Position numbers and translations under genes: made by a program. A stretch of 64,000 nt of DNA from the NCBI RefSeq assembly GCF_002556545.1, contig NZ_CP022685.1, positions 4,008,001 to 4,072,000 on the forward strand, read 5' to 3'. This DNA comes from Streptomyces formicae (GTDB lineage: Bacteria > Actinomycetota > Actinomycetes > Streptomycetales > Streptomycetaceae). The notes below the pieces were generated by a model that saw only the letters and a list, made by a program, of their open reading frames with translations, made no database searches and had not been told where the DNA came from. Positions 8,972 through 17,491 of this stretch are shown piece by piece (the stretch's first letter is position 1; each line of letters starts with the position of its first letter).

Positions 8972-10999
8972 TCAGACCGCGGCAGGAACCTTCTCGGCCA
9001 CCGGCTCGGCGGCATCAGCCGCCTCCGGCTCCGAAGGCACCTGCTTCCGTGCGCCCTTGAGCAGCACGACCACGACCGTCGAGACGCAGACGCCCGCGGC
9101 GATGGCGACCAGGTAGAGCAGCGGCTGGCCGATGAGCGGGACCACGAAGACACCGCCGTGCGGGGCGCGCAGGGTGCAGCCGAACGCCATCGACAGGGCG
9201 CCGGTGACCGCGCCGCCCGCCATCGAGGCGGGGATCACGCGCAGCGGGTCGGCCGCGGCGAACGGGATCGCGCCCTCCGTGATGAAGGAGGCGCCGAGGA
9301 ACCAGGCGGCCTTGCCGTTCTCGCGCTCGGTCCTGGTGAAGAGACGCCCGCGTACGGTCGTGGCCAGGGCCATGGCCAGCGGCGGGACCATGCCCGCCGC
9401 CATCGCCGCGGCCATGACCTTGAGGCTGCCGTCCGTCGGGTGCGTGAGGCCGCCGATCGCGAAGGCGTACGCGACCTTGTTCAGCGGGCCGCCGAGGTCG
9501 AAGCACATCATCAGGCCGAGGATGACGCCGAGGATGATCGCGTTGGCGCCGGAGAGTCCCTCCAGCCAGTCCGTCAACGCGCTCTGCAGGGAGGCGATCG
9601 GCTTGCCCACGACGAGGAACATCAGGAAGCCGACGATCGCCGAGGAGATCAGCGGGATCACCACGACCGGCATGATGCCGCGCAGGACCGCGGGGATCCT
9701 GACCCGCTGGATGCCCATCACGACGGCGCCCGCGATCAGACCGGCGGCGAGACCGCCGAGGAAACCGGCGTTGATGGTGACCGCGACGGAGCCGCCGACG
9801 AAACCGGGTACGAGGCCGGGCCTGTCCGCCATTCCGTACGCGATGTAACCGGCGAGGACCGGGACCAGGAAGGCGAAGGCGAGGCCGCCGACCTGGAACA
9901 GGAGCGCGGCCCAGCTGGTGTGGTCCGTCCAGATGAAGTGCTCGGCGACGGACGGGGCCTTGTCGATCTTCCAGCCGCCGATGGCGAAGCCCAGGGCGAT
10001 CAGGAGGCCGCCCGCGGCCACGAACGGGACCATGTAGCTGACGCCCGACATCAGCCACTTGCGGAGCTTGGTGCCGTAGCCGTCGCTCTCGTCGCCGGTG
10101 CCTTCCACCGGGGTGGGGCCGGTCGGGGCTGTGGTCTCGCCCCTGGCGGCCTTCTCCCGTGCCTCCGCGATGAGTTCGGCGGGGCGGTTGATGCCCGCCT
10201 TCACTCCTACGTCGACGGTGGGCTTGCCCGCGAAGCGGGGCTTGTCCCTGACGGGGACGTCGTGGGCGAAGACCACGGCGTCCGCGGCGGCGATGACGGC
10301 CGGGTCCAGGCGCGTGAACCCGGCCGAGCCCTGCGTCTCGACCGTGAGTTCCACGCCTGCCTCGCGGGCCGCGTTCTCCAGGGACTCGGCGGCCATGTAG
10401 GTGTGGGCGATGCCCGTGGGGCAGGACGTGACGGCGACGATCCTGAACGGCTCGGCCGCGCCGGGGCTCGTGTCATCGTCCTCGTGCTCCGCACCGGGGG
10501 CCGTGCCCGCCCGCTCCGCCCCGGCGGAACCACCGGCCACGGCAGGAGCGGGCTCGTCGCCCCGGATCAGCGCCGCCGCCGACTCCGCGTCAGCGACGCC
10601 CCGCAGCGCCCCCGTGAACTCCCCGTCCATCAACTGCCGGGCCAGCGACGAGAGAATCGTCAGGTGCGCGTCATCGGCGCCCGCCGGGGCGGCGATCAGG
10701 AAGATCAGGTCGGCGGGGCCGTCCGGAGCACCGAAGTCGATGCCACGCTCCGACCTCCCGAACGCCAGGGTCGGCTCGGTGACGTGGGCGCTGCGGCAGT
10801 GCGGAATGCCGATGCCGCCGTCGAGCCCGGTCGGCATCTGCGCCTCACGGGCCGCCACGTCGGCGAGAAACCCCTCAAGATCGGTCACCCGGCCGAGCGC
10901 CACCATGCGCTCGGCGAGCGAACGGGCCGCGGCTTCCTTGGTTTCCGCGGACAGGTCGAGTTCGAGGTCGACCAGATCCGCCGTGATCATGTCGGTCAT
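8972..10999 (-). CDS. fruA: Fructose-specific PTS permease, EIIABC fusion
   Basis: Imports fructose across the membrane and phosphorylates it to fructose 1-phosphate. The 675 residues hold EIIA (1-150, phospho-acceptor His67 in GIGIPHCRS), then a Gly/Pro/acidic linker. EIIB follows (about 185-285, Cys193 in VTSCPTGIAHTYMAAE), then a multi-helix EIIC (about 330-650). ATG at 10999 has GAAGGAG six bases upstream. The start overlaps the stop of an unusual repeat ORF by ATGA, so translation is coupled to it. It is the last gene of the deoR-fruK-repeat ORF-fruA operon. Confidence 0.95.
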   Translation of the reverse strand: MTDMITADLVDLELDLSAETKEAAARSLAERMVALGRVTDLEGFLADVAAREAQMPTGLDGGIGIPHCRSAHVTEPTLAFGRSERGIDFGAPDGPADLIFLIAAPAGADDAHLTILSSLARQLMDGEFTGALRGVADAESAAALIRGDEPAPAVAGGSAGAERAGTAPGAEHEDDDTSPGAAEPFRIVAVTSCPTGIAHTYMAAESLENAAREAGVELTVETQGSAGFTRLDPAVIAAADAVVFAHDVPVRDKPRFAGKPTVDVGVKAGINRPAELIAEAREKAARGETTAPTGPTPVEGTGDESDGYGTKLRKWLMSGVSYMVPFVAAGGLLIALGFAIGGWKIDKAPSVAEHFIWTDHTSWAALLFQVGGLAFAFLVPVLAGYIAYGMADRPGLVPGFVGGSVAVTINAGFLGGLAAGLIAGAVVMGIQRVRIPAVLRGIMPVVVIPLISSAIVGFLMFLVVGKPIASLQSALTDWLEGLSGANAIILGVILGLMMCFDLGGPLNKVAYAFAIGGLTHPTDGSLKVMAAAMAAGMVPPLAMALATTVRGRLFTRTERENGKAAWFLGASFITEGAIPFAAADPLRVIPASMAGGAVTGALSMAFGCTLRAPHGGVFVVPLIGQPLLYLVAIAAGVCVSTVVVVLLKGARKQVPSEPEAADAAEPVAEKVPAAV

Positions 11000-11697
11000 C
11001 GCGGGCTCCTTCGCACGCGTATCGCCCGGCGGGCGGGGGCTTCTGGGGGGACGGTGGCAGGGGGATCGGTGGCGGGTCGGCTGGTGGCGGGGCAACCGGT
11101 GCCGAGGGGGTCCGGGGCGGGGAGGGCGCTGGGGCGACCCGCGACGGGGGCAACAGCCACCGGGTCGCCCGCGACAGGCGGACCGGTGACCGGGGCCCCC
11201 GCGACGGTGAGACCGGCGACCTGACAACCGGCGACCGGACCACCCGAGACAGGTGGTGCCCCGGCCGGAGCACCGGCGACCGGATCACCCGCGACAGGCA
11301 GACCCTCGACCAGGCCCCCCGCAACAACAGCAAGACCGGCAGCAAGACAACCCGAGGCAGGAGCACCGGCGACGAGACGACCCGCGACCGGCAGGCCGGC
11401 GGCCTGGGCACCGGCGACCAGACCACCCGAGACGGGTGGTGCCCCAGCCGGAGCACCAGCGACCAGATCGCCCGCGACAGGCAGGCCCTCGACCAGGGCC
11501 CCCGCAACAGCAAGACCGGCAGCAAGACAACCCGGAGCAGGAGCACCGGCGACGAGACGACCCGCGACCGGCAGGCCGGCGGCCTGGGCACCGGTGACCA
11601 GACCGCCCGGGGCGCGCAGGCCCCCGGTCGGGAAGCCGACCCGACCGCCCGTGGCAGGCAGACCGGCGACCGGGGCACCGGCGGTGGCCGGGGTCAT
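10996..11697 (-). CDS. Elastin-like pentapeptide-repeat ORF between fruK and fruA
   Basis: A 233-codon frame begins at an ATG overlapping the fruK stop (ATGA) and ends at a TGA overlapping the fruA ATG (ATGA), so it is coupled at both ends. The product is almost only Ala, Gly, Val, Pro and Leu, with a five-residue period of the form xPVAG or xLVAG (for example LPVAG, RLVAG, AQAAG, CLAAG), about 35 units. The C-terminus turns basic (RRAIRVRRSPR). A 61-residue block is duplicated in tandem. There is no signal peptide or known domain. fruK and fruA are normally adjacent, so this looks like a repeat expansion at the junction that stayed open because the unit is a multiple of three. Whether the protein accumulates cannot be told from sequence; other frames are also partly open. 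Confidence 0.55.
   Translation of the reverse strand: MTPATAGAPVAGLPATGGRVGFPTGGLRAPGGLVTGAQAAGLPVAGRLVAGAPAPGCLAAGLAVAGALVEGLPVAGDLVAGAPAGAPPVSGGLVAGAQAAGLPVAGRLVAGAPASGCLAAGLAVVAGGLVEGLPVAGDPVAGAPAGAPPVSGGPVAGCQVAGLTVAGAPVTGPPVAGDPVAVAPVAGRPSALPAPDPLGTGCPATSRPATDPPATVPPEAPARRAIRVRRSPR
11240..11602. repeat. Tandem duplication of a 180-183 bp block inside the fru repeat ORF
   Basis: The block starting CCACCCGAGAC at 11240 recurs at 11423, 183 bases later. The two copies are nearly identical over about 180 bases and differ by a 3-base indel (AVAG versus AVVAG in the encoded protein). Each is itself made of 15-bp units. Confidence 0.8.
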
Positions 11698-12641
11698 GTC
11701 GCCGGTTCCGTCAGGGGGCGGTTCAGGGGGGCCTCGGACGTGAGCGTGACCTCGTTCGGTGCCAGGTCCGAGGGGGACGGCATCGCGCTGCCCGGGAGCT
11801 GGACCGCCGCCGCGCCGTGGGCCACGGCTGAGGCGAGGGCGGTCGGGCCCGTGCCGCCCGCGATCAGGAAACCGGCGAGCGAGGAGTCACCCGCGCCGAC
11901 GTTGCTGCGCACCACGTCGACCGGAGCGCTCGCGAAGTACGTGCCCGACGCGTCGACCAGGAGCTGGCCGTCGGCGCCGAGGCTGGCGAGTACCGCGCGG
12001 GCGCCCCGCTCGCGCAGCTCCTCCGCCGCCTTGACCGCGTCGCCCACGGTGGCGAGCGGGCGGCCCACCGCCTCCGCGAGTTCCTCGGCGTTCGGCTTGA
12101 CGACGTCGGGCCGCTCCGCGAGCGCGGCGAGCAGCGCGGGGCCCGAGGTGTCCAGGGCGATCCGGGCACCTGCCGCGTGCGCGCGGGCCACCAGATCGGC
12201 GTACCAGGAAGGCTTCAGACCGCGCGGCAGACTGCCGCAGCAGGCGATCCAGTCGGCACCGGCCGAGCGCTCGCCCACCGCGGCGAGGAGCGACTCCTGC
12301 TCCGCGCCGGAGAGTTCGGGCCCCGGCGCGTTGATCTTCGTGAGCGTGCCGTCCGGCTCGGCGACCGCGATGTTGGACCGGGTCTGCCCGGCGACCGGGA
12401 CCGGGGCGGCCTCGATGCCCTGCTCGTCGAGGAGCTGGGCGACCAGCGCGCCGGGCGCGCCGCCGAGCGGCAGTACGGCGACCGTCCGCACGCCCGCCGC
12501 CGCCACGGCCCGCGAGACGTTGACGCCCTTGCCGCCCGGGTCCATGCGGTCGCCGGTGGCGCGGACGACCTCGCCCCGGTCCAGGGAGGGGACCTCGTAG
12601 GTGCGGTCGAGGGAGGGGTTCGGGGTGACGGTGAGGATCAT
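11694..12641 (-). CDS. fruK: 1-phosphofructokinase
   Basis: Phosphorylates fructose 1-phosphate to fructose 1,6-bisphosphate with ATP in the cytoplasm. It is a 315-residue PfkB-family kinase. MILTVTPNPSLDRTYEV is the typical FruK start, PGGKGVNVSRA is the substrate-binding motif, and NVGAGDSSLAGF carries the catalytic Asp and anion hole. Its ATG overlaps the stop of the upstream DeoR-type regulator (ATGA), and its stop overlaps the following repeat ORF the same way, giving one coupled operon. Confidence 0.95.
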   Translation of the reverse strand: MILTVTPNPSLDRTYEVPSLDRGEVVRATGDRMDPGGKGVNVSRAVAAAGVRTVAVLPLGGAPGALVAQLLDEQGIEAAPVPVAGQTRSNIAVAEPDGTLTKINAPGPELSGAEQESLLAAVGERSAGADWIACCGSLPRGLKPSWYADLVARAHAAGARIALDTSGPALLAALAERPDVVKPNAEELAEAVGRPLATVGDAVKAAEELRERGARAVLASLGADGQLLVDASGTYFASAPVDVVRSNVGAGDSSLAGFLIAGGTGPTALASAVAHGAAAVQLPGSAMPSPSDLAPNEVTLTSEAPLNRPLTEPAT

Positions 12642-13399
12642 GCGCGTACTACTTCCGTGCCTGCGGCCTCGATGGCCGCGGCGTCGTCGGGGTCGAGGCC
12701 GGTGTCGGTGATCAGGAGGTCCACGTCCGCGAGGTCCCCGAAGCGCGCGAAGTGCTCCTGGCCGTGCTTGGCGGAGTCCGCGAGCAGCACCACCCGGCGC
12801 GCGGCGGCGACGGCCGCGCGCTTCACGGCGGCCTCCGCGAGGTCGGGGGTGGTGAGCCCGCCCCCGGCGGAGAAGCCGTTGGCGGCGAGGAAGAGGACGT
12901 CGGCGCGGATCTCGCCGTACGCGCGCAGGGCCCAGGCGTCGACCGCCGCGCGCGTACGCTGCCTGACCCGGCCCCCGATGAGGTGGAGCTGGATGCCGGG
13001 GTGGTCGGCCAGGCGGGCCGCGGTGGGCAGTCCATGGGTGACGACGGTGAGCGTCGACTCCAGCGGGAGCGCGGCGGCGACCCGTGCGACGGTCGACCCG
13101 GCGTCGAGGATGACGCTGCCCTCGGCAGGCAGTTCGGCGAGCGCGGCGCGCGCGATGCGGTCCTTCTCGTCGGCGGCCGTGCCCTCGCGCTCGGCGAGGT
13201 CGGGCTCGAAGTCGAGCCGCCCCGCCGGTATGGCACCGCCGTGCACCCGGCGCAGCAGTCCCGCCCGGTCGAGCGCCTTCAGGTCGCGCCGGATGGTCTC
13301 CGCGGTGACCTGGAACGTCTCGGCGAGGGACAGCACGTCGACCCGCCCGCCGTCGCGCGCGAGCCGCAGGATCTCCTGCTGCCGCTCCGGTGCGTACAT
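12638..13399 (-). CDS. DeoR-family transcriptional regulator of the fru operon
   Basis: Predicted fructose-operon repressor of 253 residues. It has an N-terminal DeoR helix-turn-helix (ERQQEILRLARDGGRVDVLSL then VTAETIRRDLKALDRAGLLRRVHGG) and a C-terminal sugar-phosphate sensing domain. The likely effector is fructose 1-phosphate, inferred from context. ATG at 13399 is preceded by GGAGG; an in-frame start 21 bases earlier is less likely. It is the first gene of the fru operon and probably autoregulates it. Confidence 0.9.
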   Translation of the reverse strand: MYAPERQQEILRLARDGGRVDVLSLAETFQVTAETIRRDLKALDRAGLLRRVHGGAIPAGRLDFEPDLAEREGTAADEKDRIARAALAELPAEGSVILDAGSTVARVAAALPLESTLTVVTHGLPTAARLADHPGIQLHLIGGRVRQRTRAAVDAWALRAYGEIRADVLFLAANGFSAGGGLTTPDLAEAAVKRAAVAAARRVVLLADSAKHGQEHFARFGDLADVDLLITDTGLDPDDAAAIEAAGTEVVRA

Positions 13400-13563
13400 G
13401 TCCGTTTGCCTCCGCCGCATGCCCGAACGTGTGGTTTCACTCGGAGACTACGGCTGGAATTCCGGAAAGTAAACAGATTCGGGGGCCGATCGGACATGAA
13501 CGGACTTCCGTCCCGAGGGGAACGCCCCTTGGCCCCGGAGCGCACGAGGACCTACGACCTACG

Positions 13564-13595
13564 GCCTGCTGCCTGCTGCCTGCTGCCTGCTGCCT
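13564..13595. repeat. Heptamer tandem repeat GCCTGCT, about 4.6 copies
   Basis: Four full copies of GCCTGCT plus GCCT sit just downstream of the TetR gene's stop and upstream of the fru operon. It is non-coding and one of several short tandem repeats at gene borders here. Confidence 0.8.
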
Positions 13596-13603
13596 TCACG
13601 GAC

Positions 13604-14218
13604 CTACGGCCAGGGGAAGTCGTCCAGCGCGCCGAGGCAGCGCACGGCGAGCGCGGCAAGCCCGCCGCCTCCCCCGGCCGGGGCGTCCCCCGCCGCCCAG
13701 GACTCGACGGCCACCCGCACCGCCGCGCTGGCCACGCCCGCCGCGAGGCGCAGCTCGGGCGTGGGCTCGGCGGCGGAGACCCGCTCCATCAGGAGCGCGA
13801 GCAGCGTCTCCTCCGAGGCGTGGCACGCGTCCGCCCACACCGCGCGCAGCGCCGCGCTCTCCCGCGCCATGCGCAGCAGGGACCGCACCCAGTCCAGGGA
13901 GGCCACCGCCGCCGCGTCCTCCGCGGCGAGCGCGTCCGTCACCGCGTGGCGCAGCGCCTCGGGGACCGAGAGCCCCTCGGGGGCGCGGCGCACCGCCTCG
14001 GCCCACTGCTGCGCGCCCGCGGCGAAGAGCGGCGCGACGGCTTCTTCCTTGGTCGCGAAGTAGCGGTAGAAGGTGCGCGGCGCGACGCCCGCGGCCCGCG
14101 CGACGTCCTCGGCCCGGGTGGCGCGCAGCCCGTCCGCGACGAAGAGCGACGCCGCCGTGCGCGCGATGTCCAGGCGGGTCTCGTTCTTGCGTCGCTCCGT
14201 CAGCGAACGTGCAGCCAT
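13604..14218 (-). CDS. TetR-family transcriptional regulator
   Basis: DNA-binding repressor, 204 residues. The N-terminal helix-turn-helix reads TRLDIARTAASLFVADGLRA then AEDVARAAGVAPRTFYRYFATKEEAV, and the ligand-binding C-terminal half is Ala-rich. It is divergent from a solute-binding lipoprotein gene, and a perfect 15-bp palindrome lies between them. Effector unknown. Confidence 0.9.
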   Translation of the reverse strand: MAARSLTERRKNETRLDIARTAASLFVADGLRATRAEDVARAAGVAPRTFYRYFATKEEAVAPLFAAGAQQWAEAVRRAPEGLSVPEALRHAVTDALAAEDAAAVASLDWVRSLLRMARESAALRAVWADACHASEETLLALLMERVSAAEPTPELRLAAGVASAAVRVAVESWAAGDAPAGGGGGLAALAVRCLGALDDFPWP

Positions 14219-14317
14219 GCCAGGCAGGTTATGTCAGCCCTCGCGGCGAGTTGTGCCGGCCCTCGCGCGGGCCGTTCCGGCCTCCGCGCGGGGGCCAGGA
14301 GGCACGTACTGCCTGTA

Positions 14318-14332
14318 TGGCAGAATCTGCCA
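14318..14332. promoter_or_regulatory. Candidate TetR operator palindrome
   Basis: TGGCAGAATCTGCCA is a perfect 7-1-7 palindrome about 100 bases upstream of both the TetR gene and the divergent solute-binding protein gene. Spacing and symmetry fit a TetR dimer site; this is inferred from position. Confidence 0.6.
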
Positions 14333-14425
14333 CCGTAAGGCGCGGTGCGAGACGCGGTGCGAGCACACGAGCTGGCAGCAGCGCGCGGCCGCGCACGCGG
14401 TGCGAGCAAGAGGTGGCAAACAGCG

Positions 14426-15679
14426 GTGCGTCGTCGGCAGTTCCTTCTCCACACGGCCGGTCTCACCGGCGCCACCGCACTCGGCGCCGCCGGTCTCAGT
14501 GCCTGTTCCGCGGAGACGGACACCCCTCTCAAACTCCTCGTCGCCAGTTACGACGAGAGCGTGGGCTCCTCCATCGGCGACCAGTGGGGCAGCGTCATCG
14601 ACGCGTTCGAGAAGGCCCACCCGGACATCAAGGTCGCCCTCGAACGCATCCCGTTCGGCAAGCTCGACCAGACCCTCGCCCGGCGCGTGAAGGACGGCGA
14701 CGCGCCCGACATCGCGCAGTCCAACTTCTTCGCGCCCTACGCCGAGGACGGCAAGCTCTACGGCGCGTCCGACCTCTTCGACGTACGCACCGAGGGCGAC
14801 TTCATCCGCTCCTACGCGGAGGCGGGCATGGTCAGCCGCGTCCAGTACGGCATGCCGTTCCTCGCCAGCACGCCCCGGCTCTTCTACAACAAGGCCCTGT
14901 TCAAGCAGGCCCGCGTCAAGGCGCCCCGCTCCTGGGCCGAACTGCACGACGCGGCGCGGGCGTTGAAGGGCATCGGCGTGGAGACCCCCTACGGCCTCCA
15001 GCTCGGCCCCGAGGCCGCGGAGGACGAGGCGCTCGCCTGGCTGCTCGCGGACGGCGGCAGCTACTCCGGCCTCACCGGCTACGACTTCGCCAACCCCGGC
15101 AACATCGAGACCTTCACCTGGCTGCGCGACAACCTCGTCGCACAGGGCCTCGCGGGCGCGAACCCGGCGACGCTGACGAGGACCGACGCGTACGCCCAGT
15201 TCCTGCGCGGCAAGATCGGCATGATGATCGCGCACCCGGTCCTGATGGGCGCGGCCGACAAGGCCAAGTTCCCCTACGCACACGCCCCGTTCCCCAAGAA
15301 GCTCGGGGGCGCGGCGCCGCCCGTGGGGCTCAACGACTGGCTGATGGCGTTCAAGCGGAACGGGCGGCGCGAGCAGTGCGGGACGTTCATGAGCTTCCTG
15401 TACGGCCGCAAGACCGCGATGGCGTACGGCGGCGGGCAGTCGGCGCTGCCCGTCACCAGCTCGGCGTCCGACGCGCTGCGCAAGGACCCGAGGCAGCGGC
15501 CGATGTGGGACTTCATCGACCAGATGCCGCAGGCGCAGTTCCAGCCGACGAACCTCGGGTCGTGGCCCGAGGTGCGGGGGGCCGTCCGCAAGCGGATCGG
15601 CGCGGCGGTGGCCAAGGGGGGTAATCCCAAGGCGGTTCTGGAGGGGCTGGACTCGGCGGCGGTGCAGGCGGAGCTTTAG
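14426..15679 (+). CDS. Extracellular solute-binding lipoprotein (carbohydrate ABC type)
   Basis: Predicted membrane-anchored binding protein, 417 residues, of the family that serves sugar ABC importers. The N-terminus has RRRQFLLHTAG (twin-Arg-like), a hydrophobic stretch and the lipobox LSAC. The family body follows: VIDAFEKAHPDIKV, then GMPFLASTPRLFYNKALF. GTG at 14426 is chosen because the signal peptide starts there and AAGAGGT lies upstream. No permease or ATPase gene is adjacent, so it is an orphan binding protein. The divergent TetR gene and palindrome suggest its control. Confidence 0.85.
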   Translation: MRRRQFLLHTAGLTGATALGAAGLSACSAETDTPLKLLVASYDESVGSSIGDQWGSVIDAFEKAHPDIKVALERIPFGKLDQTLARRVKDGDAPDIAQSNFFAPYAEDGKLYGASDLFDVRTEGDFIRSYAEAGMVSRVQYGMPFLASTPRLFYNKALFKQARVKAPRSWAELHDAARALKGIGVETPYGLQLGPEAAEDEALAWLLADGGSYSGLTGYDFANPGNIETFTWLRDNLVAQGLAGANPATLTRTDAYAQFLRGKIGMMIAHPVLMGAADKAKFPYAHAPFPKKLGGAAPPVGLNDWLMAFKRNGRREQCGTFMSFLYGRKTAMAYGGGQSALPVTSSASDALRKDPRQRPMWDFIDQMPQAQFQPTNLGSWPEVRGAVRKRIGAAVAKGGNPKAVLEGLDSAAVQAEL

Positions 15680-15730
15680 CGCTCCGCTGGGTTGGGCGGT
15701 CCTTTTCTGCGGGTCCGGTGGGGGCTGGGC

Positions 15731-15750
15731 GCGCAGTTCCCCGCGCCCCT
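15731..15750 (+). repeat. Dispersed element GCGCAGTTCCCCGCGCCCCT
   Basis: Single copy in the convergent space between the solute-binding protein and the MFS gene, followed by TACGGGG, which can fold back on the CCCC end. Identical or near-identical copies occur in two other intergenic regions of this window. Confidence 0.8.
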
Positions 15751-15814
15751 TACGGGGCTCGTCCGGCCCGCGGCCCCGTGACGGGCGCGGGCCAGATGTT
15801 TTGCAGCCGGTCGG

Positions 15815-17392
15815 TCAGGCGGTCAACGCCGGTTCGCGGTCCTGGAGTTCGTTCGGCTCGGCGGTCTCGGCCTCCACGTGCTGGCGGGGCTTGGCCGGGA
15901 GGGCGAACATCAGGAGGAAGATGACGGCGAGTACGCCGGTCACCCACCACAGCGCGTTCTGGAAGCCGTCCACGAACTCCAGGGGAATCCGCTGCGGCGC
16001 GACCCGCTCGTCGATCACTCCGAAGAAGACCACCGAGACCAGGCCGAGGCCGAGCGCGGTGCCCATCTGCTGCACGGTGTTGATGAGGCCGGAGGCCGAA
16101 CCCGCGTGCTCCTTCGGGACGTTCGAGAGGACGGCGTCCGTCAGCGGGGCGACGATCAGGCCCATGCCGAGACCCATCACGGTCAGCGGCAGCGCCATCT
16201 GCCAGGACGTGATGTCCGCGCCGTAGCGGCCGGCCTCCCAGAGGTAGATCAGCACGCCCGCGGCCATCGTGAGGGCGCCCGTCTGCAACACCTTGCGGCC
16301 GAAGCGGGGCACGAACTTCTGTACGGAGAGACCGGCGGCCACCGAGACGGCGATCGAGAACGGCACACCGGTCAGGCCCGCGCGCAGCGCCGACCAGCCG
16401 AGGCCGACCTGCATGTAGAGCGTCCAGACCAGGAAGAAGATGCCCATCGCGACGCCGAACACGGTCTGCACCGCGATGCCCGCGGCGAAGCTCTTCACCT
16501 TGAACAGCGACAGCTCCACGAGCGGCGAGCCGTCCTTCGCGGCCTTCGCCTTCTCGTACGCGACGAGGGCACCGAAGACGACGACGGAGCCCGCCATCAT
16601 CACGTAACCCCACACCGGCCAGCCCAGCTCCCGGCCGCGGGTGAGCGGGTAGAGCATCATCAGCAGGCCGAGCGTGACCAGGACGACGCCGACCAGGTCG
16701 AGCTTGAGGGCCTTCGGCGCCTTGGACTCGGTGATGAACTTGCGTCCGAGGATGATGCCCGCGATGCCGACCGGCAGGTTGATGAGGAAGATCGGCCGCC
16801 ATTCGAGGCCGAGGATGTTCCACTCGGTGAGCAGCGCGCCGAGCAGCGGTCCGGAGACCGCGCCGAGGCCGACGATCATGCCGAAGAGCCCGAAGACCTT
16901 GCCGCGCTCGTGCGCGGGGAACGTGGCGTGCACGATCGAGAGCACCTGCGGCACCATCAGCGCGGCCATGGCGCCCTGGAGGATGCGCGAGGCGACCAGC
17001 ATCTCCGGGTTGGCCGCGAAGCCGCAGAGCGCGGAGGCGACGGTGAAGCCCGTGATGCCTATCAGGAACAGGCGCTTGCGGCCGTGGATGTCGCCGAGCC
17101 GCCCGCCCGTGATCAGACCGGCGGCGAAGGCCAGGGTGTAGCCCGCGGTGATCCACTGGATCTGGCTGAAGGTGGCGCCCGCGTCGCGCTGGATCGACGG
17201 GATCGCGATGTTCACGATCGTGACGTCGACCAGGTCCATGAAGGCGGCGGTCATCACGATGGCCAGCGCGAACCAGCGTCGCCGGTCACCGGCGGGTGCG
17301 GGTTCCCCGGCGGGTGCCGGTGTCCCGTCGGGTGCCGGTGTCCCGTCGGGTGCCGGTTCCCCGGGGGTGGAGAGGGTGCTCGGTGAAGTCAT
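15815..17392 (-). CDS. MFS drug/proton antiporter, DHA2 (14-helix) type
   Basis: Predicted multidrug exporter of 525 residues in the inner membrane. It shows the DHA2 motifs: FMDLVDVTIVNIAIPSIQ in helix 1, GGRLGDIHGRKRLFLIG after helix 2, and LGAVSGPLLGALLTE in helix 5. The N-terminal tail repeats a Pro-Ala-Pro-Gly unit encoded by near-perfect 18-bp repeats (17285-17360), so the tail length may vary among strains. It is divergent from a WYL-domain regulator, the likely controller. Confidence 0.92.
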   Translation of the reverse strand: MTSPSTLSTPGEPAPDGTPAPDGTPAPAGEPAPAGDRRRWFALAIVMTAAFMDLVDVTIVNIAIPSIQRDAGATFSQIQWITAGYTLAFAAGLITGGRLGDIHGRKRLFLIGITGFTVASALCGFAANPEMLVASRILQGAMAALMVPQVLSIVHATFPAHERGKVFGLFGMIVGLGAVSGPLLGALLTEWNILGLEWRPIFLINLPVGIAGIILGRKFITESKAPKALKLDLVGVVLVTLGLLMMLYPLTRGRELGWPVWGYVMMAGSVVVFGALVAYEKAKAAKDGSPLVELSLFKVKSFAAGIAVQTVFGVAMGIFFLVWTLYMQVGLGWSALRAGLTGVPFSIAVSVAAGLSVQKFVPRFGRKVLQTGALTMAAGVLIYLWEAGRYGADITSWQMALPLTVMGLGMGLIVAPLTDAVLSNVPKEHAGSASGLINTVQQMGTALGLGLVSVVFFGVIDERVAPQRIPLEFVDGFQNALWWVTGVLAVIFLLMFALPAKPRQHVEAETAEPNELQDREPALTA

Positions 17393-17413
17393 GCCACAAG
17401 GCTAGAAGGCATA

Positions 17414-17432
17414 TAGGCCAGTACATGACCTA
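17414..17432. promoter_or_regulatory. Imperfect palindrome between MFS and WYL regulator
   Basis: TAGGCCAGTACATGACCTA has six of nine symmetric base pairs and lies 22 bases upstream of the MFS start, where a repressor or activator of the divergent pair could bind. The evidence is positional only. Confidence 0.35.
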
Positions 17433-17491
17433 GTTGTCCGGCACTCTGGTCGCATGACGACGGACGGCGACAACGAGGGGGTGGTCGGCTC

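Noticed and set aside
11253..11597. Plus-strand Arg/Gln/Pro-rich frame across the fru repeat
   Set aside because: It is open only because the 15-bp repeat keeps all frames open; it lacks a ribosome site and coupling, unlike the minus-strand frame.
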